Source: Coemansia sp. RSA 1804 (Eukaryota > Kickxellomycota > Kickxellomycetes > Kickxellales > Kickxellaceae). Taken from it: a stretch of DNA of 11,091 nt. Both the position numbers and the translations under genes were made by a program. Below the pieces are notes generated by a model that ran no database searches, was not told where the DNA came from, and saw nothing but the letters and a program-made list of their open reading frames with translations. The DNA lies in contig JANBTH010000805.1 in the NCBI GenBank assembly GCA_027578815.1, positions 1-11,091 of the forward strand, given 5' to 3'. This document shows positions 1 to 7,300 of this stretch, one piece after another; positions within the stretch are counted from its first letter, which is position 1, and the number at the start of each line of letters is the position of its first letter.

Positions 1-1
1 C

Positions 2-829
2 AAAGATGGTGAGCAACAACTGGATGAAAGGAGCGTGCCTGATACTGAGAAGGTTCAGATGCACAATATAGAAATACAGGACGCTAAAGAACCATCTGCA
101 ACCAGCGATAGTGCAAAACCGCTAATAGATACCGAAACTGGGGTAGAAAAATCACAGGAGACGCCAAAACCGGTGGGAAAGGATAGCTCAATGCTCAGCG
201 AGGATGAGAGGCACGATCTAGAAAGACCAGAGGTCGCTGTCTCTGCATCTGCTGATACTCAGGATCAGCAAGATGCTACGGACGTGGCTAAAGGCACTGA
301 GCCAGAGATACAGGAAGCAAGCAGGCAGACAGATGTTGGTGCTTCCAAGGTGGAGAAGACGTCGGATGTATTGGAAGAAGAGGAAAAGTTGGGTGAGGCT
401 TCAGAGAATGAGAAAGACGACGACAGTGACAGCAATGGCGGTGGCAGCGCTGTCGAGAAAGAGGAAGGAGAAGCAGATGATGATGACGACGAAGAGGAAG
501 AGGAAGAGGAGGAGGAGGAGGAAGCTTTAGAAAAGCCTCGCGTCCAGATATACGGATCAACTGTTTCGGGTAACCGCACTTACAAGAAACAGGCCAAGGA
601 CCTGTTTATTATGCTGGAGGGCAACGAAATCGACTTTGAGTTCATTTGCATCGCAGCTGACCAGAAAGCGAAGCTGTATATGCGGAGAAAGGCGCTTGGC
701 AATATGTCCATTCCACAGATATTCGTTGATGGCGAATTCAAGGGCCTGTACGAGGACGCATTCAACGCCAACGAGAAGGACGAGCTGTATGAATGGCTCG
801 GCCTAGACGAAGAGCCGCTGGAGTATTAG
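2..829 (+). CDS. SH3BGR/glutaredoxin-like thioredoxin-fold protein with long acidic N-terminal region (5' truncated)
   Basis: The frame is open from base 2 to a TAG at 827-829 with no in-frame ATG before the acidic region, so the true start lies left of the window; the GTG at 35 is only an internal Val. About 180 residues are hydrophilic, rich in Glu, Asp, Ser, Lys and Thr, and look disordered. They end in an unbroken run of 16 acidic residues (bases 476-523). The last ~96 residues (from base 539, starting RVQIYGSTVSGN) match the SH3BGR/SH3BGRL family: a beta strand, a loop where glutaredoxins have CPYC but here with no cysteine pair, a helix, the strand IDFEFICIAAD, then the cis-Pro segment SIPQIFVDGEFKGLYEDA and a final helix ending in WLGL. 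Family members are small adaptor-like proteins without redox activity. In animal SH3BGR the Glu-rich part follows the domain; here it precedes it. The cellular role is unknown. A degenerate glutaredoxin is the main alternative. Confidence 0.85.
   Translation, partial: KDGEQQLDERSVPDTEKVQMHNIEIQDAKEPSATSDSAKPLIDTETGVEKSQETPKPVGKDSSMLSEDERHDLERPEVAVSASADTQDQQDATDVAKGTEPEIQEASRQTDVGASKVEKTSDVLEEEEKLGEASENEKDDDSDSNGGGSAVEKEEGEADDDDDEEEEEEEEEEEALEKPRVQIYGSTVSGNRTYKKQAKDLFIMLEGNEIDFEFICIAADQKAKLYMRRKALGNMSIPQIFVDGEFKGLYEDAFNANEKDELYEWLGLDEEPLEY
476..523 (+). repeat. GAN/GAR trinucleotide tract encoding 16 consecutive acidic residues
   Basis: Five Asp codons (GAT/GAC) are followed by eleven Glu codons (GAA/GAG mixed). 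The mixture of synonymous codons argues for selection on acidic character as well as slippage. The tract sits directly before the folded SH3BGR-like domain. Its complement gives the poly-Ser and poly-Pro/Leu reading frames on the other strand, which are artefacts. Confidence 0.9.
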
Positions 830-1237
830 GGTCTGCCTGCTTGCTTGCTTGTTTTTTTTTGTTGCTGAAAAGGAAGCCAAATGGTGGATCTAATGTAAAC
901 ATCTGGGTTTTATCTGATGATTTCACGCTGCGACACCACCAACGTCAACCGATCCACCGAAGAAGCATCTTGTCTTTCTCAACGAACACGGCAAACAAGA
1001 TTCTGCTGCCCGACGCTTCTCACACTATTTTTGGCAACATCCCGTTTCCATTTCTGGGATGCTAGCAAGTGCAAAAAATGCATAAAGTCACATTACATTT
1101 TTTAAAGTGGTTTCTGGCAATTGATTGCTTTATTGCCTTCCGGTTGCTCACGGCATACGACTAGGTTTCTTCTCTTTCTGTTTCGTTTTTTGGGTTCCTT
1201 CTTTTTCTCTTCCATCTTCTTTATCATAATTTCTACA
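830..1237. other. Intergenic region: 3' end of SH3BGR-like gene and promoter/5'UTR of permease gene
   Basis: I see no supportable gene here. The segment begins with a short TTGC tetranucleotide run (about 838-850) and a T-tract. It contains a small inverted repeat, CATCCC at 1038-1043 paired with GGGATG at 1056-1061. It ends with a strongly pyrimidine-rich stretch (about 1166-1236) just before the permease ATG, typical of fungal core promoters and leaders. No AATAAA hexamer follows the left gene, so its polyadenylation signal must be a variant. Confidence 0.6.
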
Positions 1238-3121
1238 ATGTCTGATAATACCAACAATGACACCGAGGAGCTGCCGCCGTTGACCTGGCGGTCCTGGATG
1301 GTACTCGTGATGTTTGTTCTAGCAACCGCATTGGTCATATATCCGCTGCGCATCCCGGTGCCAATTCCTGTGGGTCGCGCCAGAAAGGAGAGCCCCGAGA
1401 CGCCCTGCAGTCAGGCCGAGGCCCCAGATCAGAAAAGAAAGCAATTCCTCCGATGGCGGGTAGTGCGGATACACATGGACATGAAGCTTGCGCCATGGGT
1501 AGCGATCCTTATTCTTCTGGCGTCAACGACAATAAAGTTTAAGAATGAGGTGGTTCACGGGTTTGTTGGGAGCGAGGGCATCCAGCCGTACGCAATTGTG
1601 ATACTCATTTTCGCACTTGCATACATTTGCATCTCGCTCGACCAGAGTGGGCTTTTGAGTTACATCGCCATGCATGTCACAAAAAAATGGGGCCGGAACG
1701 GACGATTGCTTCTGATCTGCTTTTATCTGTTGAGCACAATCATGGCCGTTCTGACCAGCAACGATGTCGTGGTTCTGGTTCTGACACCAATCATCTGCAT
1801 CTTCTCCGATGTCACTGGCGTCGATGCCGAGCCGTTTCTCATAGCAATGTTTGTTTCTGCCAACACCGCGTCCATGGCCTTGTATATTGGCAATCCCACC
1901 AACATTATTGCTTCGCAGGCCAACGGCATTGCCTTTCTGCAGTACTCTGCCTGGATGGTTCTGCCCTTTCTCGGGGCCGTCGTGGCTGGCGGTGCCGTTC
2001 TCTATGTCGAATGTCTTTCGAAGATCCCCCGCAGAATCGAAATTGACCTGCAGATCCAGCCACGCTCCATGCTCGTCCGACCGCGACAGGCCATGTTTGG
2101 GGCGTCAATGCTTGCCCTTTGTCTAATTGCGCTGAGCGTGTCTTCGTTCTTTCATGTGGCAGTGTGGATTGTGACGCTGCCGTTTGGCGGAGCAATGATG
2201 GTGGTTGATGCGCTTGTAGATCTATATCTTACGCATGGCGGGCAAACCATAGAGACGCCAACCCTGGTAGCACCAGCACCAGCACCAGCACCAGCAGTGG
2301 CACCAGCAGTGGCACCAGCAGTGGCACCAGCAGTGGCACCTGTATCGGAAGCAGTGCCGACACCAGCAGCCGCACCGTTATCGCCATCTCCAGACGTACT
2401 TACCTCCGATTTGGACGATAAACGTGCCAGTGTGTTGTCAGACACAGCTGACGAGAAACAAGGAGCGAGGCATGATCTGACTCTCTGTATTGAAAAACAG
2501 GACGGCTCTCTGCCTCAACACAGCACCAGCGAGCAGACCAGCACTGCTAAAGAACCAGCTGCTGGCGGAAAGGTGTATATGCTTAAGAAAAAGACAGCTA
2601 GCATCCTGAATGTTCTGACACGGCGACTACCCACTGTGGTCGCAGTGGTCAGTAGACTGCCCTACAACATTGTGCCATTTTCGATTGGAATGTTTATACT
2701 GGTGGAGTCGCTGTCCGAGCAAGGGTGGACGCCAAGACTTTCCTGGCTACTCAAGCGTATGTGCCCGTCGGTAGCACCAGCCGTGTTCATTGTCGGGATA
2801 GTGACCTCGTTGGCATGCAATATCATGAACAATCTGCCAATGACGATTATTTTCACTCGTGCGCTCAAGCACCAGATATTTGGGCAGGTGAGTGCGTCTA
2901 CTCGGAAGGGCGCACTGTTTGCGCTTATAATAGGAAGCAACCTTGGCGCAAACTTTACGCTGGTCGGCAGTCTAGCAGGACTGATGTTCCAGGGAATTGC
3001 CCGGCAGAAGAAGCGCAACATCGGGTATCTTCGGTTCCTGCGCTGGTGTCTGCCGATCTTGCCAGTCCAGCTGGCTGTAGCATGTGCTATCTTAACCGCA
3101 GAGGTAATTATAATGAAGTAA
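1238..3121 (+). CDS. ArsB-type / ion-transporter-superfamily membrane permease
   Basis: This encodes a polytopic membrane protein of 627 residues. I chose the ATG at 1238 (ACAATGTC context, after a pyrimidine-rich leader); the frame reaches back to a TTG at 1121, but that extension is leader sequence. There are about 10-13 hydrophobic segments: near 19-37, 83-99, 115-135, 155-191, 199-217, 234-256, 287-327, and after the loop near 476-490, 511-540, 557-585 and 600-623. Two related halves carry family motifs: TSNDVVVLVLTP (173-184) and GNPTNIIAS (218-226) in the first, ACNIMNNLPMTIIF (526-539) and GSNLGANFTLVGSLAGLMF (566-584) in the second. SLDQSGLL and the IMNNLP motif resemble bacterial ArsB arsenite permeases more than SLC13 carriers. 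The halves are joined by a hydrophilic loop of ~140 residues (330-470) with an Ala-Pro-Val repeat. The substrate is unproven: arsenite/antimonite efflux, Na+/H+ exchange or organic-anion transport are all possible in this superfamily. No arsenic regulator or ATPase gene is adjacent. Confidence 0.85.
   Translation: MSDNTNNDTEELPPLTWRSWMVLVMFVLATALVIYPLRIPVPIPVGRARKESPETPCSQAEAPDQKRKQFLRWRVVRIHMDMKLAPWVAILILLASTTIKFKNEVVHGFVGSEGIQPYAIVILIFALAYICISLDQSGLLSYIAMHVTKKWGRNGRLLLICFYLLSTIMAVLTSNDVVVLVLTPIICIFSDVTGVDAEPFLIAMFVSANTASMALYIGNPTNIIASQANGIAFLQYSAWMVLPFLGAVVAGGAVLYVECLSKIPRRIEIDLQIQPRSMLVRPRQAMFGASMLALCLIALSVSSFFHVAVWIVTLPFGGAMMVVDALVDLYLTHGGQTIETPTLVAPAPAPAPAVAPAVAPAVAPAVAPVSEAVPTPAAAPLSPSPDVLTSDLDDKRASVLSDTADEKQGARHDLTLCIEKQDGSLPQHSTSEQTSTAKEPAAGGKVYMLKKKTASILNVLTRRLPTVVAVVSRLPYNIVPFSIGMFILVESLSEQGWTPRLSWLLKRMCPSVAPAVFIVGIVTSLACNIMNNLPMTIIFTRALKHQIFGQVSASTRKGALFALIIGSNLGANFTLVGSLAGLMFQGIARQKKRNIGYLRFLRWCLPILPVQLAVACAILTAEVIIMK
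2270..2341 (+). repeat. In-frame 6/12-bp tandem repeat in the permease loop
   Basis: Twelve 6-bp units run without interruption: three GCACCA, then four copies of the 12-bp unit GCACCAGCAGTG (2288-2335), then GCACCT. They encode Ala-Pro repeats followed by (Ala-Pro-Ala-Val)x4 at residues 345-368. The near-perfect nucleotide identity suggests recent slippage or unequal exchange, so length may vary between strains. The unit length keeps the reading frame. Confidence 0.95.
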
Positions 3122-3158
3122 TGTTTCAATAATAGGAAATAGGCGTATGTATTGTAGA

Positions 3159-3164
3159 AATAAA
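3159..3164 (+). terminator. AATAAA polyadenylation signal of the permease gene
   Basis: A canonical AATAAA lies 38 bases after the TAA stop of the permease gene, inside the 141-bp gap that separates it from the convergent ATP synthase subunit e gene. No matching hexamer is evident for the opposite gene in that gap. Confidence 0.6.
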
Positions 3165-3262
3165 GAGAAAGACAGGAGGGACTAAAAAAAGTTTCTTTCA
3201 AACTTCTTTTTACTGTTTTACTTGGCTATAACCAAGATGGCGGGTATGGTGTGGTGGTGACT

Positions 3263-3714
3263 TCAGAACTTGGATTCTACATGCTTGGCCCACTTTTCAA
3301 AATCAAAGCTGGGATCCTCAAAGTTGAAGGACTGGCCAGAGCCGCTACCACTCTCGGCAGCCTTCTGCTCAGCGTACTTTCTTTTGGCCTCCTCAATCAA
3401 CGCAACCTTGCGCGCATATTCGTTGTCAATCCGCTTCACGTCGGCCTCCTTACGCAGTGTGCGTGCATGTACCCAGCCGTATGAGAGTCCGGCGCCCAGA
3501 ACAGCCCAGCGACCAATCTACAATAGAGCAGGCAAGGGAAAAACAACGGAAGAAAAGGAATTACACTTTTACGGGTGTTAGTATAAAAAGCCCTGAATCC
3601 GCATTGTCTATCGCTCTTTGACACAGCCGAGAACAAAGACAGCGAGAGAAGCATGGGCGCATTCACATTCATTACCTTGAAAAGCGAAGAAACCTGGCGA
3701 ATCTGAGTAGACAT
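3263..3714 (-). CDS. ATP21: Mitochondrial F1Fo-ATP synthase subunit e, two exons
   Basis: This is subunit e (Atp21/Tim11) of mitochondrial ATP synthase, a small inner-membrane protein that with subunit g drives dimerisation of the enzyme and shapes cristae. Exon 1 is 3714-3676 (13 codons, MSTQIRQVSSLFK) and exon 2 is 3517-3263, ending TGA; together they give 97 residues, close to the yeast protein length. The N-terminal membrane segment (about 14-33) holds the conserved GxxxG helix-packing motif (G23 and G27 in LGAGLSYGW). It is followed by a charged, probably coiled-coil helix (about 35-65), then a Gly/Ser linker, and it ends with FNFEDPSFDFEKW, matching the conserved F-N-x-E-D-P-x-x-D-F-E segment of fungal subunit e. 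The intron is phase 0 and has standard fungal signals. The gene is convergent with the permease and divergent from POL5. Identification is strong; only expression of the exact splice form is untested. Confidence 0.93.
3518..3675 (-). other. ATP21: Spliceosomal intron in ATP21
   Basis: Read on the minus strand, the intron is 158 bases. The donor is GTAATG at 3675-3670 and the acceptor TTGTAG ends at 3518. A perfect TACTAAC branch site is at 3583-3577, about 60 bases from the acceptor, with a T/C-rich stretch between. Removing it joins AAG (Lys13) to ATT (Ile14) in phase 0 and restores the known subunit e N-terminal membrane region. Confidence 0.92.
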
Positions 3715-4340
3715 GATTATTACCACAACACTGAAAACAATATAGGACTTTTTTTAGAGAAAAATAGAAAGAAATGAAGAGCAGTCAAAAAATATTTGAG
3801 ATAAAGCGTTAGGTTGGGTTGGGTTCCTTTACTGGAATGCATAAAACACTGTTGATTTGATAACGGAGCCAAAATAGAGGGAGAGAAAAGAAAAAGCAAC
3901 CGTGATCTAGCACAAAAATCAGATCTGATTCCATATGAGCGCAGAAAAAATTGTTGCAAAAAAAAAAGAAAAAAATATTAAACAAAAGATCGGTAAAAGT
4001 AGAAGCGAGCAAAAAAACATCCTTTTATTTCTCCTCTCCACAGCTTCTTTTTATCCTCCCAAGGACCTCCCTGCTTCTAGTCCGGTAGACCTCGTCCAAA
4101 AGTAAAAAAATACAGAGACAAGACACGCGCGCATACTCGTGAAAAGTACCGCACAGCAGGAAACACCCTCCCACTTTGAATTGGTGACAGCACAGTTGGT
4201 TTAGGCATATCTACTGTTGGTGGTGGTTTCTTTGTTGTAGTTTGGTAAGAAGGAAACACGCTTGCCAGCAACAGAGACGGAGACACTGTGAGCGGAGAAG
4301 AAGCGCACTGAATTCATTGCTGATTTTTTCACAAGCAGTC
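3715..4340. promoter_or_regulatory. Divergent promoter region between ATP21 (minus) and POL5 (plus)
   Basis: These 626 bases separate two divergently transcribed housekeeping genes and contain no convincing coding sequence. The middle is A-rich, with long A-tracts around 3957-3975 and 4011-4017, consistent with nucleosome-excluding sequence. A G-rich element, TTAGGTTGGGTTGGGTTCC, lies at 3809-3827, nearly 100 bases upstream of the ATP21 start. The T-rich tract on the ATP21 side and pyrimidine-rich leader on the POL5 side fit promoters on both strands. No ATG lies on the minus strand between the proximal A-tracts and the ATP21 start. Confidence 0.6.
4245..4338 (+). other. POL5: Putative 5'UTR intron of POL5
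   Basis: A good donor, GTAAGA at 4245-4250, pairs with an acceptor CACAAGCAG ending at 4338, two bases before the POL5 ATG. GCTGAT at 4319-4324 is a plausible branch site 15 bases from the acceptor, with a T6 run between. The implied intron is 94 bases. It contains no part of the conserved protein, so it would shape only the leader. This is inferred from splice signals alone. Confidence 0.5.
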
Positions 4341-7300
4341 ATGACATCAACACTCGACTTTTACTGGGGGCTTGCGTCTCTTGACGAGAGCAAGCGCATT
4401 GAGGCGGCGGCGGAGCTCATATCGGCGCTGTGCAAATTCCAGGCAGACATGCCTAAGACAAACAAAGTAGCGACGACAGAGGAGGAACTGGACCGGATAT
4501 GCGCCAGCGACCTTGCGTATGCGGTGCGGCGTCTGATCAAGGGGCTGGCCAGTCCGCGCGACGGCGCACGGCAAGGGTTCTCGATGGCGCTGGCGGAGCT
4601 GCTGAACCGCGTGCCGAACATTTCGGTCAAGCTTGTGCTGGACCTTCTGTGGAAGAGCACGGAGGCAACAAACAGCATGAAGGGGCAGGAGCAGCGCGAT
4701 ATGCGGTTTGGGCGGATCTTTGGGCTGATGGCGCTTGTGCAGGCGGGAATTATCACGCGCACAGGAACCACACCAATTGAGATCCGCAAGATCGTGATGG
4801 AGCTGACCGCGGTTGGCGCAAAGAAATCGTATCTCCGGGAGATTGCATACGTGACGCTGACGTCGATGGTGCCGATGCTCGGCAGCTTTTCGTTTGTTGA
4901 GGAGCTGATTACGATGTTTGTGGCGGTTGCGCTGGACAATGGCGTGATCGAGACGCCCGACGAGCTCTATCTTGCCATGTGTCTGCGGCGCAAGTATCCG
5001 TGGTACGACTGGGCAAAAGCGTTGCCGCACTGGCATGGCAAGCACATTCTGAGCGAGAAGAACGTGCGCAAGGTTGTTCCGATCCTGTGCGAGGTGTCGG
5101 AAGAGAACAGGAGCCTCTTTTCCAGCTGGCATCCGCAGCTGCACACGGTGTGGAACGAGATATTCGATCTCTACTTTAACAAGCAGCGCGAGTACGAGCT
5201 CGAGACAATGGAGCCGATGCACTTTGACTTGCTCTGGGACGCGGTGGTCGAGAGGGGACTGTTTGGGTCTGGATCGACGCAGTTCCGGCGGTACTGGGGA
5301 TTCCTGCTTCTGGAGCGGCTTCTGCCGTATCTGAGCGAGGACACCGTGCCAGCGCTTATGTCGCCCAACATTGTGCGGGCGCTGTCGGACAACGTGTCGC
5401 TCAACAAAAAGTCGCTTTTGGCCAAGGTCAGCATGCGCACGGCAGAAAGTCTTATTGGCGTGTGCGAGGGCAACACAAAGGTGGGACTGGCGGTGCTCAC
5501 ACACCTGCTCAACCAGAAGAGCGGCATTGGGCAGGCAAGCGGCAGCGGCGGATCGGGCAAGCAAATGAGTCTGCGCACAATGATGGCTAACCGCATCGTT
5601 GCAAAGCTCGACAGCCAGGCGATCATCGGGTACGTGGCGTATCTGCAGGAGATGATTCTGACACCGCAAAAGGCAGCCAAGCAGTCGAGCTCAGGCGTCG
5701 CGGGTCGTACGCTGGACAAGGGCAACATGTCGGCCAAGGCGGTTGACAAGCAGCGCATCTGGGCGGTGGACCAAATGGTGCGCGTTGCGCGGTTCGCACA
5801 GCTGCCAATCACCGATGAGCTAGTAACGAAGGTGCTGCACTTTCTTGTTGCGCACGCAGCGTTTGCGCCCACAACCAAGGATGCGCAAAAGTGTGGTGTG
5901 GCGGAGCTTGCCACGCTGCCAGAGCCTCCGATGGGCGAAAATCTGCGCAACCACCTGTGCACCTCCCTTGTTGGGCTGGTAGGCGACCTCAACAGAGCCA
6001 GCAGCCAGGCGCCGGCAGACAATGACGAGAGTGGAAGCGGGAGCAATGTGCAGCCGGCAGGACGGCTCATGGTCGGATGTTCGCGCAATGGCACGGTATG
6101 GGCAACGTGTGCGCTTGACAAGCTGCTCGACTGCGCATCCAAGAAGACCAAGGCTGTGCTCCACGGGTTCAGCAACTGCGAGACCACGCTGGCAGAGATG
6201 GCCAAGGTGCTCCATGCAATGGCAGACAAGTCGGCGGCATATGCAAAGGAGGGCGGAGCAATGGCCAATGCGCAGCGCGTGCGGAGTCTGGAGCTGCTGC
6301 TGAGCAACATCTGCCTTGTTGGAGCGCTGTGGACAAACAAGGACATCCGGGGCGAGTTCCTGGAGGTGGCGCTGGAGGTAGCAGAGTGCTACAAGCGTCT
6401 GGAGGCACAGCTGGATGGCGAGAGGCGGACGCCAAAGAAGAAGAAGAGCAAGGCCAAGGCCAGTGCAGGCGACTCGGGTGCGGCGGCAGCAGCCGAAGAG
6501 GACGAGCCAAAGCCAGTGGAGGTGCTTGTGGATGTTGTTCTCAGCTTTATGACAAAGGACCTGCACTTTTTGCGCAAGCTGTGCGACCAGGTGTTTGTGC
6601 CGTTCACAGATCTGATGACGGCGGATGCGGTGGATGCGATCACCGGCGTGCTGCAGGCGAAGGAGGGCGGCGACGTCGACGGAGAGGCAGCGGTGGAGAC
6701 GGAGATGGATGGCGATGCGATGATGATGGACGTTGACGAGGCCGACGCTGGCAACGACTCGGACGTCAGCATGGCAGACGCTGGCGACGATGCGGAGCAG
6801 ATTGAGGCGGTGGATGAGGAGCTGCGGCTCAAGATCCAGGAGGCGCTGGGCAACGCATCGGCGCTTGCCAACGGCGCAGACGACGATGTCAGCGCAAGCG
6901 GCGAAGAGGAGGAGTATGACGATGACCAGATGACAATCTTTGACGACAAGCTGGCCGAGATCTTCAGACACAAGAAGGAGCAGAAGCTGGCGGTGCGCGA
7001 TCTGCGCATCTCGCTGATCAACTTCAAGCTGCGTGTGCTGGATCTGGTGGATGTGTTTCTGGCCAAGCAGCCTGGAAATCCGCTGGTCATCCGGCTGCTT
7101 CCGACTATCCTTGACTTGGCCAAGGCGACGCGCTCGGACTCGCGCTCCAAGCCTCTGCACGACCGCACACTGGCCATCCTCAGCGCGCGCCGCACCAAGT
7201 ATCCGACCGGCTTTGACAACGACGCTGGGCTGGCGCTGCTCGATGCGATCCACAAGCGTGCACGGCGCGCGCAGGACCGGACGGAGCTGGCGATGCTCGG

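Noticed and set aside
265..579. Minus-strand poly-Ser and poly-Pro/Leu frames opposite the acidic tract
   Set aside because: They are complements of the GAN/GAR codon run in the SH3BGR-like gene.
1038..1061. Inverted repeat CATCCC...GGGATG as a possible terminator or RNA element
   Set aside because: A 6-bp stem with a 12-base loop is expected by chance in a spacer of this size, and hairpin terminators are not a fungal nuclear mechanism.
793..1065. A 90-codon plus-strand frame across the SH3BGR-like gene stop and the following spacer
   Set aside because: It overlaps the end of a recognised domain in another frame and has no features of a real protein.
1121..1237. N-terminal extension of the permease from a TTG, giving a hydrophobic Phe-rich leader resembling a signal peptide
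   Set aside because: It has no ATG. The Phe/Leu richness is a translation of the pyrimidine-rich promoter, and the ATG at 1238 has good context.
4242..4340. N-terminal Arg-rich extension of POL5
   Set aside because: It begins at TTG, overlaps likely intron sequence, and the family N-terminus begins at the ATG at 4341.
4347..5669. A 440-codon open frame on the minus strand within POL5
   Set aside because: Same cause: it mirrors POL5 codons and has a skewed His/Arg/Leu composition and no domain.
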